Positions 9,836 through 20,531 of a DNA stretch of 64,000 nucleotides are shown one piece after another. This DNA comes from Diadema setosum. Its lineage: Eukaryota; Echinodermata; Echinoidea; Diadematoida; Diadematidae. The notes beneath the pieces were generated by a model. That model was not told the DNA's origin and made no database searches. It saw nothing but the letters and a program-made list of their open reading frames with translations. The stretch covers positions 23,746,603 to 23,810,602 of the forward strand of contig CM067067.1 in assembly GCA_033980235.1 (NCBI GenBank). The letters run 5' to 3'. The position numbers and the translations under genes are program-made. The number at the start of each line of letters is the position of its first letter. Within the stretch, counting starts at the first letter, position 1.

Positions 9836-11307
9836 TTTCATATGAAGAAGTTAGGTGGAAACACACACTTCTGCTCTTTCTCTCTGAGAAAAGTTTTGAA
9901 ATAATCGATATCATTTTTTTTTTCTTATCAAAATCATTCATCTCCAGTTAGTCATGGGTATGTGGGTAAAAGAAGTGTGTCTTGGGTGTCTTTTGGTGGT
10001 ATTAGCACCGTCTAATCAGGCTCGGCGATACGGTTTTAATTAACTCTCCGAAATATTTCGCCAGCTCAGCTGCCTAATTTGCTTTAAGTAAACAATTGGC
10101 TTGTACCAAATCGCTACAAAAGTGTTGAAACAATGAAACAAACTGTGCTGCATATTGAAGGATATTCTTACTGGAGATGCCAGATATTTATTGTTTCATT
10201 AGACGTATGCCTGTGAAAATAACGCCTATACTTGTTGTTGCTTTCTTGTAAGTTTTGGTTGAAAAAAAAAAACAACGTTTTTTTTAACATTGTTCTTCTT
10301 TGCCCAAAAATGAAACTGCAGTATGACCTGTTACAGTATATTCATACTCTGTTCAAAATATTATCTTATATAATTGATGACGCACGGTTATGTGGGAAAA
10401 ATGTGTTATGCAGTTTTATGTTTTCTTATTTGCAGAAAGTTTGATTTAAAGGACGCCATGTGTTGTTGTTGTTTTTTTTTTTGTGTGTGTGTACCAGGAG
10501 CTTATGAGCAGACATTTTCTTGATCAAGCATATTCAGATTGTTAAAGCTACACTCTTCAATCAATTGGATTAGTGACTTGCTTTTTGGCATTTAGCTGCG
10601 CAAAAAAAAACAAAAAAAAACAAACAAAAAAACAAAGTTGCATGATATAACTGTATGTATCGATGTTCGGTACTTTAATCGTTTCATTCACTTCGATGTG
10701 AAGTAACATCGCATTGTATTGAAGAGCAAATTAAGCTTAGCCCGTTTATCCACAATCAATGTTGTTGATGTGTTTTTACGTCGTATCCACAGGCTTTTAT
10801 GTCTTAATGTCTAGCATCCCATCAGAGTATGCGAGTAAAATATAAAATGCACAAGCGTGTATGCACACTCACAGACAGACAAACAGACACACACACACAC
10901 ACACACACAAACACACAAACACGTACATACACATATAGATACACATAAGCATGCACAAGCATGCGAAATACTGGTAGACAGGTGCACAATATTCATAATC
11001 ATGATTTAAAGAAACATTATCAGATGTCCTCTTAAACGATTTTTTGCATATTTCCTTAATGTAACGAAGTAATCCATGTGAAGTCACAAGTTACTCAAAC
11101 AGTGGGAGAAGCTGTTTCAAAATGGTACGTTTATTAATTCCGGAATATGTTATTTATGATTGCTTGACTGATACAATTTTTGTTGTTTCAAATTAATAAA
11201 TTTTTTTGCTTAAATGTTCTTACAGACAAAATTAGATACTTTTCTTTAATCATTCGCATAATGGACCTCAAAATGAAAAAAACAAAAATACACCCGATCT
11301 CCCCTAC
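9836..11307. other. Intergenic or intronic DNA with a CA microsatellite
   Basis: AT-rich sequence without recognisable genes. It has poly-T and poly-A tracts at about 10470 and 10600, and a CA repeat at about 10888-10915 with degenerate CA-rich flanks to 10940. If the exon at 11308-11439 is real, this would be the downstream intron. Confidence 0.4.
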
Positions 11308-11439
11308 TCTGATCCTCATTTCGTCTTCCTTCTTCCACTTCACATTTAGGGCGAACTCGCAGTAGAATTCCTCCTTCAACGTGTCGATGTTGCCGACTCT
11401 GATGATGTTCACTCGGACTCGAGCATCAATAGGAGCAAC
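11308..11439 (-). CDS. Putative host exon, Cys-loop receptor-like (ligand-binding domain start)
   Basis: A 132-bp minus-strand block is open for 44 codons and flanked by plausible splice sites: a T-rich tract and TTAG acceptor just above 11439, and AGA|GTAGGG at 11308/11307. It is phase 0 at both ends. The peptide contains VRVNIIRVGNIDTLKEEFY followed by LNVKWKK. This fits the first strands of Cys-loop ligand-gated channel extracellular domains in invertebrates, where a V-x-V...G-x-IDT-x-x-x-x-FY...W pattern is common. The coding density and GC content exceed the flanks. It lacks the Cys-loop itself and the membrane segments, which would lie in downstream exons beyond this window or in unrecognised exons. 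Family assignment rests on pattern memory and is moderate. It could be an exon of a pseudogene. Confidence 0.45.
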
Positions 11440-11887
11440 CTAACAAAAAAAAAAAAAGAAACGCTCTTGAAATGTTAAATCATCCCCCACAATCATGGTC
11501 ATATTAGTCCATGTCAATATCATGAAATTATGAGATTTCATCGAGCACAACTGGACACTTTATTCAACAATCAGATCAAATTACGACTTGTTTTTACACT
11601 TCGCTTTTGAATTTTTGTTGGGTTTATTATTGCGACAATTTATCTCTCTTAAATATTATTTTGTTCTTTTGTATTTAATAAATTAAAAGAAGGCTGATGT
11701 AGAAAATGTAATGACTACATCATATATGAGGAATATACATACCGCGCATTACGGACATTTCCAGAAGCTTCAGCAAGTCCAAAAATATGAAAAATTTAGT
11801 ATCGTTTACACTGTAGAGTGCCCAAATAATCTGTACACATACGTGACAAAATACCTCACAAAAGTGACTTAACACTCTGTCTTTAGA
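11440..11887. other. Intronic or intergenic stretch, no feature
   Basis: AT-rich; nothing recognised beyond an A-rich tract that would be the polypyrimidine tract of the exon below on the minus strand. Confidence 0.35.
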
Positions 11888-13775
11888 TCATAGCTCAAAT
11901 ATGGTGTTTTGTATCAAAAACATTCAAAAGAATCTGAAGAAAAAAATAACTCCAAGCATTTTAACGCCTCACCTGCTGAAATCAAATGGAGAATGTAAGC
12001 ACTATGGTAATTCACATGCAAATACCCCTAAAACTAACTGGTCAAAAGAAGTCAAATATACTAATTTTGATCACTACATGTTAAAGTGATTAATCGACAA
12101 AAATAAGACCTAATATGAAATTCAACACTCTTTGTGTGCATTCTATCTCATTTGATTTTGTATTTAAAGAGTTTTGAGCTTGGGGTATTTTCATGACAAC
12201 AATCACTGTGCCAAAATGTTCCGTCGATTTTAACAATTTAGGGCAAAAGTGTTATCATTAAAACTTATTTAAGATTAGGTTGAGAGTGATTCATTCAAAT
12301 GTATTTGTTTAAAGCCTTCCTGTCTGAAAATAACAGATGAATTCCACTGACAACCAAAAATCTATCTGTGAATAGAGACTGCCATATCAATGTGGATTGC
12401 GGCAACTGATTTTGGAATATTTCCATATGAATCGCTATTGTGCTTACATTCTGTATTCAATTTCAACAAAAGAAATTTCAAATTGTCTGGAATTAACTTT
12501 TCTTTCAAATTCTGTTAAAAGTTGTCTGATACAAGACACAATATCTTAGCTATGATCAAAAGACAAAGTGGTTTGATACATTTTGTGACGTGTGTATATG
12601 ATTTCCATGAAGTGTGGAATTTACTTATATAGAGAAAAGTAACACAATATGACTTCACGTCTTTATCAAAAGTATTCTGAATTCTCATCCTGTGCATTTG
12701 TGCAAACCACAGAAGCGGTAAGCGATATATCAGCTTTTCATTTCACACTTCTGTAATTTCCAGTTATTATCAAAATGATCATCGTAATCAATGTCTAGCT
12801 CCTCCTCCTCTTCATCCTCCTCCATCTACGCAGTAATTTTCTGAGCAAATCAATGAGGGAAGTGGGAAGAATAGGGCCACTTGACCACACCGGATCCATG
12901 ATACCGAAGGCTGTCGTCTGCCACACTTATTAGCGCACCAGAAGATTGGCTCATCAGCTCGCTTGAAAATGCAAGGTGGTAATTCACACATTGAAAGTGT
13001 GGATAAGGCTGTCTCTGCAAGGTGGGAGCATGGAGAAATCCACCTTGGATTTGGTCATCAGCATGATCCTGCGGACTACATTAACAGACGTCAACCGCGC
13101 CTTGCTATACATTTAAGGCATGTGAATGCCTCAATGTCATCTGTCACCTCTCATGGCTCCACAGACCACCCATTACCAATATTTCTGAGGAAAAAAACAA
13201 ACAAACAAACATTGGTACATTATAAGGTCATGTTTTAAGATTTCAGCAGTGCTTATTATGATGATACTGAGCAATTTACTAGATTTCAGTAAAATACTGC
13301 TGAAATTATGATATCAGACTACTCTCACCTGAATGCTGTGTGCTACGTGGGGTGACTATGTAGATTCTTTAGGGGTCCAACCTTGCCCAACCCTTGAAGG
13401 CACTTTATTTGTTACATCTTCCCCGGTACATACAGTCCAAGTATTGTGGCACAGTATAATCAACTCCCTTTGATTCTGTATGCCAGTTCACTGACATTCA
13501 TAATCCGGCAATGCTTGACAGTCCGTCGAAGGAAGATACTGCATTGTAGTAGTGAGGGCGATGCAGTAAGCATGGAGCAAGAGGATCAAGAAAATGTCTG
13601 TGTCTGGAGTCCTCACCAAAAGCTACCTTGTACCCAAGCTTTATAGCAGCGCACTTGAGGTTGATTACGACGCTGGGGTCCGTCTCCTAGGTTAGACAGC
13701 CGCTCATAGATATCACGTGTCGTCTCCTGGAACACATCATTGTGTAAACAAAAGGAATGTAACAGAAATCACATT
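11888..13775 (-). repeat. Left arm of a large imperfect palindrome
   Basis: This arm reappears reversed and complemented at 13785-15330 plus 19160-19435. Matching landmarks include the centre (13722-13772 with 13790-13842), the block 12658-12748 with 14840-14760, 12160-12380 with 15330-15100, and 11888-12090 with 19435-19170. Similarity is roughly uniform but imperfect, so the arms have drifted. The inner 0.9 kb is a decayed coding sequence and the outer 1 kb is AT-rich non-coding sequence. Confidence 0.75.
12780..13720 (-). pseudogene. Decayed copy of an uncharacterised multicopy invertebrate protein (left arm)
   Basis: Reverse-complement counterpart of the plus-strand pseudogene at 13793-14765, with more stops and shifts. 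Recognisable pieces on the minus strand are YERLSN near 13690, DIFLILL-like sequence near 13580, and ...NVSELAYRIKG near 13460. No frame is open across it. Confidence 0.55.
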
Positions 13776-13784
13776 CTCTGAAGC

Positions 13785-15330
13785 TCAAGTAATTCCTGTT
13801 ACATATTCTTTTTGTTCACACAATGATGCGTCCCAGGAGACAATACGCTGTATCCATGAGCGACTGTCTAACCAGGAGATGGACACCAGGGTAGTGCTCT
13901 ACCTCGAGTGTTCCGCTAAGCTTGCGTACAAAGCAGCTGTGGTGAGGACGCAAGACTCAGACATTTTCTTGATCCTCTTGCACCATGCTTACTCCGTCAC
14001 CCTCACTATCTTTTTTGATAAACGGACTGTCAAGCATTGCCAGATTGTGAATGTCAGTGAACTGGCATACAGAATCAAAGGGCGCTGACTACTGTACCAC
14101 AATACTTGGACTGTATGTGCTTACCGGGAAAGATGTAATTAGTGACTTCAAGGGTAGGGGCAAAGTTGGACCCGTAAAGAATCTACATACCCACTCCATG
14201 TACCACACAGCATTCAGGTGAGAGTAGTCTGATATTATAATTTCAGCAATATCTTACTGAAATGTAGTAAATTGTTCAATATTACATTATGATAAACACT
14301 TCCGAAATCTTAAGACATGACTTTATAATGTGCCAAAGTTTTTGTCCCCCTCAGAAATCTTGGTGATGGGTGGTCTGTGGATCCAGAGGTGACAGATGAC
14401 ATTGGGGCATTTACATGCCTAATGTATCGCCATGAGACCTGCGAGAAGTCTATTAACCACAACATCATCTTGAGGCAGATGATGGGAGAGGGCGAACACC
14501 TGACGACCAACTCCAAAGTGGATTTCTCCATGCTCCCCCTTGCAGAGACAATCTTATCTCACACATTTAATGTGTGACCCATCACCTTGCCATCTTAGAG
14601 AGAGTTGACCAGCCAATCTTCTGGTGCTCTGTATATAAAACCCCTTTGATCCTGGACAAGGATGGCAGAAGACAGCCTATGGAGCCAGTGTGGTCAAGTG
14701 GCCCTATCTTTCCCAATTCCCTTATTGACTTGATTCAAAATTCAAAGTGTGAAATGAAAAGCTGACATATCGCTTTATACCGCTTCTGTGGTTTGTACAG
14801 TTACACAGGATGAGAATTCAGAATACTTTTGACAAAATCAAGTCACACTGTATTACTTTATTTTCTCAATATACGTTAATTCCATATTTCATGGAAAACA
14901 TATACACACGTCACAAATGTAACAAACCACTTTGTCTGCTAATAATAGCTTAAATATTGTGTCTTGTATCACACAACTTTTAACAGAATTTGAAAGAGAA
15001 CTTGATTCCAAACAATTTGAACTTTCTTTCGTTGAATTTGAATACAGAATGTAATACGAAAGCGATTCATATGCAAATATCCCTAAATAAAAGTAGCAGC
15101 AATTCACATTGATATAACAGTCCCTATTCACAGGGTGGATATCCGGCTGTCAAGTGAAATCTATCTCTCTGTTTTCGGACAATAAGTTTTAAACAAATAC
15201 ATTTGAATGAACTGTTTTTTAACCTAATCTTAAATAAGTTTTAATGAAACCATTTTGGCACCTTAATTTTTGAAATCGACTGAATATTTGGCACAGTGAT
15301 TATTTTCATGAAAATACCCCAACTCAAACT
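13785..15330 (+). repeat. Right arm of the large palindrome, inner part
   Basis: Reverse complement of about 13775-12160. The spacer between arms is only about 10-20 bp, near 13775-13785. The arm is broken at about 15333 by an L2 LINE and resumes at about 19160. Confidence 0.75.
13793..14765 (+). pseudogene. Decayed copy of an uncharacterised multicopy invertebrate protein (right arm)
   Basis: The best-preserved frame (13717-14088) carries ERLSNQEMDTRVVLYLECS, AAVVRTQDSDIFLILLHHA and VKHCQIVNVSELAYRIKG. After frame breaks come KGRGKVGPVKNL near 14150, a block near 14377-14577 with FTCLMYR and SKVDFSMLP, and 14574-14765 with PIFWC, MEPVWSSGPIFPNSLIDLI. This string of blocks (DTRV...DSD-x-F...KVGP...FTCLMY...LPPC...EPVW-x-x-G) matches a large family of uncharacterised, often repetitive proteins in marine invertebrates. 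Some family members resemble PIN/FEN-type folds through the D-x-D pair. That fold link is an inference. It is not functional here. Confidence 0.6.
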
Positions 15331-15660
15331 CTTTTTTTTTTCTTTTTTTTTTTTTGGTGGTGGTGGTGGTGGTTGCGCGCGCCCGGTGGTTGCCCGCCAG
15401 CAGAGCTCTTAATTCTTCGCTTATTTCTCCTGTTGTAAGTTTTTCATTGAGTGTGTATTGTATTCTATCTTTGAATGTTTGTCTTCAAGCACTTACTGGA
15501 CAAATTGTAGTGATTTTTGTACAGTTTTTGCGCATTTACAGTGGATTGATTTTTTAATACAACTACAGTGTATAAATACAGTGCAGACAACCACAGCCAT
15601 TTTATACTTGCTATAGGCTTCACTGCACTTGATTCTGTGTGGTTCACTCTCACTGACACA

Positions 15661-17301
15661 ATGTTACCATTGGCATTGCATTCTTTTGTATTTGTTGCCC
15701 TTCTTTTGTGTAATAGCACTCAGCTATCACACACCTATTGTCGTATGTGTGCTACCCAGCCTGGTATGTCCCATGGCTCTGCTTCTGTACAACCAAAGGG
15801 CAAGTACATTGGGAGCCCCATACTGTACTACTCCAATACTGTATCAACTTATCGTGTAAAGTTGCTTATATGTGGGGACATTAACCCGAATCCAGGCCCT
15901 TCTGAAGATGTGTCTGATTCTATAACTTTTGGCACACGCAATTCTAGGGTTCGATATTCTAGTGAGCTTCTTCACTCGTACAACTGTGACAATAAATCCC
16001 CAAAATGGCGTGAAGAAAACAAGGAAGTATGGAGGAGTATTCTGTCCCTGGGTATCGGTCGGAGGTCGAAGACACATCGAGGGAAAAGAGGAGGTTATGA
16101 TAAATTTAGTGACCATCTTAGATTCTGTACAATCAATGCCCGATCCCTTTGTAATAAGTCAACAATTTTTCAAGATTTTGTTGTTGATAACAAGTTTGAT
16201 GTAGTTGCAGTGACTGAGACTTGGCTGACTCCATTAGATGATGCAGCCATCGCAGATCTCACTCAACCCGGTTTTGTATTTCTGCACCAGCCCAGAGCCT
16301 CCAGGCGTGGTGGAGGTGTTGGGTTCTTGTACAGGGACAATCTCTCTGTAGTTCTCAATCCATCAGATCACCATTTAAGTTTCGAATCTATGTCAGCCGT
16401 GGTCTCTAACAACACTACTAGTCTTGAGATTGTAGTTATGTACAGACCACCAGGATATCGTTCTTTTTCATCTTTTATTGATGAGTTCTCGGATTTGTTA
16501 GATGAAAAGTTGTATAAGTTATCTTCTCTCGTAATCACAGGAGATCTAAATATACACTTAGATAAGCTCTCATCGCAGTACACGCAGAAGTTCAACGACC
16601 TCGTCGATGGCCATGGACTCCGCCAGTTGGTGATTACACCTACACATGATCATGGCCATATTCTCGACGTCATCTTGGTACGGCAATCTGACAGACTGCT
16701 ATTTTCTAACACACGAGTTATCCCCGGCATCTCCGACCATTCCGCCGTAACGTGCTTGTTTCGTTTTAACAAGCCAGAGAGGAATGATGCTACGTTCTCA
16801 TCTCGCAACATAAAAGGCATCAACAGGACTGATTTCGCCAACGATGTGTCTGACAGTAGCATTTCGTCCTTGTCAACAGCCGACGTTGATGATGCTGTGA
16901 CCCGCTACAATTCAGAACTCAGCAGGTTACTGGACATTCACGCACCAGCCAAGACTCGGAAAGTCAAGTCTCATCAGTACAGTCCCTGGTATGACTCTGG
17001 TATCTCTGAAGCAAAGAAAAAGCGGCGGCGACTTGAGAGGAGATGGCGCAACAATGGAAAGCTGCAGACAGACAGAAAGTTGTTCTGTGATCAGAGAGAC
17101 CGAGTAAACTACCTTGTGTCCAGAGCCAAACGCATCTATCACACCAGACTCATCGAAAACTGCGGAGATGATTATAAGAAGCTTTTCAACGTCGCCAATC
17201 GACTTTTGAACCGCAAACAGTCATCTCCATTGCCTAAACATGTCGATGGCTGTGCCATGGCTGAAACTTTTAGTCATTTTTTTTTTTCATTTGAAAGTTG
17301 A
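15661..17301 (+). CDS. L2 LINE protein, N-terminal part: signal-like leader, 2A-like motif, endonuclease
   Basis: The frame is open from a GTG at 15568, but the first ATG (15661, A at -3) is preferred because it puts a hydrophobic segment MLPLALHSFVFVALLLC at the very N-terminus, resembling a signal peptide. Eighty residues from this start the sequence reads GDINPNPGP (15874-15900), matching the 2A ribosome-skipping consensus D-x-E-x-NPGP except for N in place of E. The APE endonuclease follows (FCTINARSLCNKS, TETWL, GDLNIHLD, GISDHSAV). It would separate a short secreted-type leader from the replication protein. The frame ends at a T12 tract (17277-17288), where a one-base shift leads into the RT frame beginning before 17286. 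The shift may be a real mutation or a homopolymer sequencing error. Confidence 0.8.
   Translation: MLPLALHSFVFVALLLCNSTQLSHTYCRMCATQPGMSHGSASVQPKGKYIGSPILYYSNTVSTYRVKLLICGDINPNPGPSEDVSDSITFGTRNSRVRYSSELLHSYNCDNKSPKWREENKEVWRSILSLGIGRRSKTHRGKRGGYDKFSDHLRFCTINARSLCNKSTIFQDFVVDNKFDVVAVTETWLTPLDDAAIADLTQPGFVFLHQPRASRRGGGVGFLYRDNLSVVLNPSDHHLSFESMSAVVSNNTTSLEIVVMYRPPGYRSFSSFIDEFSDLLDEKLYKLSSLVITGDLNIHLDKLSSQYTQKFNDLVDGHGLRQLVITPTHDHGHILDVILVRQSDRLLFSNTRVIPGISDHSAVTCLFRFNKPERNDATFSSRNIKGINRTDFANDVSDSSISSLSTADVDDAVTRYNSELSRLLDIHAPAKTRKVKSHQYSPWYDSGISEAKKKRRRLERRWRNNGKLQTDRKLFCDQRDRVNYLVSRAKRIYHTRLIENCGDDYKKLFNVANRLLNRKQSSPLPKHVDGCAMAETFSHFFFSFES
15874..15900 (+). other. 2A-like ribosome-skipping motif
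   Basis: Encodes GDINPNPGP, preceded by VKLLIC. In known 2A peptides the ribosome skips the bond between the last G and P. 2A-like motifs are established in non-LTR elements of sea urchin, amphioxus and trypanosomes. The Glu of the canonical motif is Asn here, so activity is uncertain. Confidence 0.65.
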
Positions 17302-18277
17302 AAAAATCCGAGATAATTTCAATTGTAATGTTGTACTACCTGAATCTGAACCTGTCACCTCTTCCACACTGGAAACCTTCCAACATACAACTACTGATGA
17401 AATACTTCTCCTTCTTCGTAAATTGCCTCCTAAATCCTGTCCATTGAACCCGGTTCCAACCATTCTCTTAAAGGACTGCGCACCCACGTTTGCCCCAATT
17501 ATTTCTCAAATTGTTAACCTCAGTATTGAGCAAGCCAGCGTACCCTTATCTTTAAAGAAAAGTCTGATCCGTCCTTTACTGAAAAAACCTTCATTGGATA
17601 AGGAATCACTAACAAGTTATCGTCCTGTCATGCCTGTATGCAATCTTTCATTTTTGTTCAAGATTTTAGAGAGAGTTGTGTTTTCGAGACTCTCAGACTA
17701 TATGCTGGAACATGGTCTATTCGATCCTTTACAGTCGGCTTATCGCCCTCACCATAGTGTGGAGACCCTTTTGATGAATGTTTCTAGTTATATTTTAAGG
17801 GAAATGGATTCCGGATCCGTCACAGCAATGGTTTTGTTGGATCTGTCTTCGGCCTTCGACACTGTAGATCACAGAATTCTTGTCAATACACTTACAAGTT
17901 TGGGTATCCAGGGACAGGCTCTCGAATGGTTTAAATCATACCTATCACACCATTCACAGTCTGTTCTTTTGAATGGTGTCACATCGTCCTCAAAGCCATT
18001 AGGCTGTGGTGTACCTCAAGGCTCTGTTGGCGGGCCCACCCTTTTTTCTATCTATTTGATAGGTCTGCGGAAAATATTTCAAAGTCATTCTGTTCGGTAT
18101 CATCTATATGCAGACGACATACAAGTTTTTGTATCTTTTCAACCGCATCAAATCCAAGCATCTCATGCACTGCGCTGTCTAGAAAATTGCATCATTGATA
18201 TTGATGCTTGGATGAGGTCAAACTCATTGTTTCTAAACCACAGCAAGTGTGATTATATTTATCCTTTTTGGTTCTAA
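17286..18277 (+). CDS. L2 LINE protein, reverse transcriptase part
   Basis: Continuation of the L2 protein after the T-tract shift. It carries RT blocks in order: LRKLPPKSCPLNPVPT, YRPVMPVCNLSFLFKILERV, QSAYRPHHSVET, LLDLSSAFDTVDH, GVPQGSVGGP and YADD (near 18107). The GVPQGSVGGP block has G where L is normal (SVLGP), a possible weakening change. The frame is lost again near 18250-18262, where a one-base shift leads to the C-terminal part. Confidence 0.8.
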
Positions 18278-18956
18278 ATCTCACTTGAATAAGTTGGATA
18301 TTAATTCTATTTCGATTGTAGGTAATGATATCCCTCTGTCAAAGTCATGTCGCAATCTGGGTGTTATGTTTTACTCTCACATGGCTATGTCTGATCAAAT
18401 CACCAACATTTCTAAATCAGTCCGTTATCAATTGCGCAATATTGGTTTTATTCGCAAGTATTTGACTCGCTCTGCCACGGAAAAACTTGTTCATGCACTT
18501 ATTTCTTCACGCCTTGATTTCGGTAATGGTTTGTTTTTCAATCTACCAAACTCACAAATTGCCCAATTACAAAGGCTACAAAATGCCGCTGCACGTATTG
18601 TTTCTTTGTCAAGTAAACGCAGTCATATCACACCTATCCTGAAAAGTCTTCATTGGTTGCCTGTACAGGAGCGTATTCGGTTTAAGATACTTCTTTTGGT
18701 TTATCACGTTATTGAGGGAACAGCTCCTGATTACAATGTTTGTTTGTTTCGTCAACACCAACCTTCACGAACTCTTCGATCCTCAACTTCAGGTCTCTCA
18801 CATATTCAGTTTTCTAGGAAATCTTGGGGGGAACGAGCTTTCGCTCACGCTGGACCAACACTGTGGAATTCCCTTCCTCGTGAGCTGAAAGACTCAAGCT
18901 CTATAACATCTTTCAGGAATAATTTAAAATCCTATTTGTTTAGCAGTGCATTTTGA
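18255..18956 (+). CDS. L2 LINE protein, C-terminal part
   Basis: Third frame of the same protein, starting in the IIFILFGSK stretch. It carries NLGVMF, RLQNAAARIVSL, LHWLPVQERIRFKILLLVY and WGERAFAHAGPTLWNSLPR, then ends with SYLFSSAF. This C-terminus is the hallmark of the L2 clade and pairs with the GCGCC-type 3' end downstream. Confidence 0.8.
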   Translation: MFILFGSKSHLNKLDINSISIVGNDIPLSKSCRNLGVMFYSHMAMSDQITNISKSVRYQLRNIGFIRKYLTRSATEKLVHALISSRLDFGNGLFFNLPNSQIAQLQRLQNAAARIVSLSSKRSHITPILKSLHWLPVQERIRFKILLLVYHVIEGTAPDYNVCLFRQHQPSRTLRSSTSGLSHIQFSRKSWGERAFAHAGPTLWNSLPRELKDSSSITSFRNNLKSYLFSSAF

Positions 18957-19159
18957 AGACCAGTGCCTTTTGAAGACAGACTTTCATACCTTTTTTTTTC
19001 TTCTGCTTCTTCATCTTCTTCTATTACGATGATGTACTTGTATTTTCAGTCTGTTTGCTTTGATGTACAATTGTAAAGCGCCTTGAGCATTTAATCAAAG
19101 TGGAGAACGGCGCTATAGAAATTGTATGTATTATTATTATTATGATTAAAATGAAACAA

Positions 19160-19435
19160 AATTGAACGCATACAAAGAGTGTTAAATTTGATTTCAAGTT
19201 TTATGTTTGTCCATTAGCCACTTTCACATGTTGTGATCAATATCATCATGCGTGACTTCTTTTGACCATTTATTGAAGGGGTATTTGCATATAGATTGCC
19301 ATAGTGCTTTCATTCTTCATTCGATTTCACCAAGTGAGGGGTCACAATGCTTGAAATTAATTTTCTCTTCAGATTCTATTGAAAGTTTTTGATACAACAC
19401 ACCATAGGCCTATTTGGGCTATGATCTAATAAGGT
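19160..19435 (+). repeat. Right arm of the large palindrome, outer part
   Basis: Reverse complement of about 12150-11888. Shared landmarks are CAAAGAGTGTT, GACTTCTTTTGACCA, GGGGTATTTGCATAT and GGGCTATGATCTAA. It completes the arm interrupted by the L2 LINE. Confidence 0.72.
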
Positions 19436-20531
19436 CTGACCCACCTTTTCTTTTTTTTAAGATCGCTTTATTCTACCTATGCCAGGCCATTGTCATCTGT
19501 GCTTACGATAATGGTCACCTGCATTCTTATTGCTCATAGATTTGTTTAATTCGTCTTTTTAACAGCTGATACGTAAAATCGTAATTTCATCTAATATGTA
19601 AAGACACTTGCTCGAAATCGTTTTGCACTATTAAGAAAAACAGTTTTATTCACTTCATTTTATTTATCACCCAATGTCCATGTCATTCACTGTTAAGATA
19701 TTACTCAAGAACTTTGTTCGATTGTCTTTCTGTTATATTCTTGTACAAAAAGGAATGTAGAAATCAAAGCAAATCAAATCAAAGTATCAGCCATTTCATT
19801 TTTTTTCCTCAGATGCTTCCTACACAATCAGCAGATATTTGACGGACATAAGAGGCCAGTAGTTGTATTTGTTTGGAATTCTTTGCAATTTTCTTGTAGA
19901 CCTGATAGGAAATGCAGCATTCGGTAGTCATTTTCTTTCTGAGACACTCTTGAAATCGGTCACATGGAGAGAGGTACATTGTATTAGAAATGTAGTACAA
20001 CATGTATGGAGAATAGGGAGGAGTCTTGCAACTAACTGACTGACTGACAAATTGACAAGGGAGGAGTCTTGGTGATCACATCGCGTATTCATGACAGCCT
20101 TGTATACCCTCCCGCCTCCAGTTGCGATGAATTCTTTTTCTTTGTTCATATCTTCTTGTCTTTTACCAAAATTCTAGCTGTGTCGAGATTGAAATTAGCC
20201 CTCCATACCATGATTATGTGGAGTACGATGAGACTGATTAGACTCTAATAGACTATTCATGTATACCCATTGAGTTTGACTTCTTTCTCCAAGGTTCTAG
20301 CACAGTAGAAGTTTTTTTTGTCACTCACCCCCTTGAAATCCACTAACATTCTTATTTCTCTCAAAACAGCAAAAGTGAAAAATCCACACAGTACTGTTAG
20401 CCTACATGTACTTTCAGTGGTCGTCGCAGTGAAAAGAACAATCCGCTAATATCATGTATTCAAGTTCCATTATTGGTACTGATCACGGAGCGCAGATGTT
20501 CACCACAGGCTAAATGCTGTGAAAACATTTA
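19436..20531. other. Intergenic or intronic stretch without recognised genes
   Basis: AT-rich DNA; nothing coding was recognised on either strand. Confidence 0.35.

Larger units (their letters stand above)
15333..19145 (+). mobile_element. L2-type LINE, nearly full length, inserted in the palindrome's right arm
   Basis: A T-rich and (TGG)n start at 15333-15373 leads into one long coding region broken only by two frameshifts. The 3' end has the standard L2 terminal form: TGTAAAGCGCC, then GGCGCTATAGAAATTGTATG and an (ATT)n tail at 19128-19142. The palindrome's left arm gives the unoccupied sequence, fixing the insertion between the 'actcttt' end at about 15332 and the flank resuming near 19146. 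The element is therefore younger than the inverted duplication. Confidence 0.85.

Noticed and set aside
9669..9941. 90-codon minus-strand frame near 9.7 kb
   Set aside because: It lies within the non-coding family A TIR element and is not shared by the other copies.
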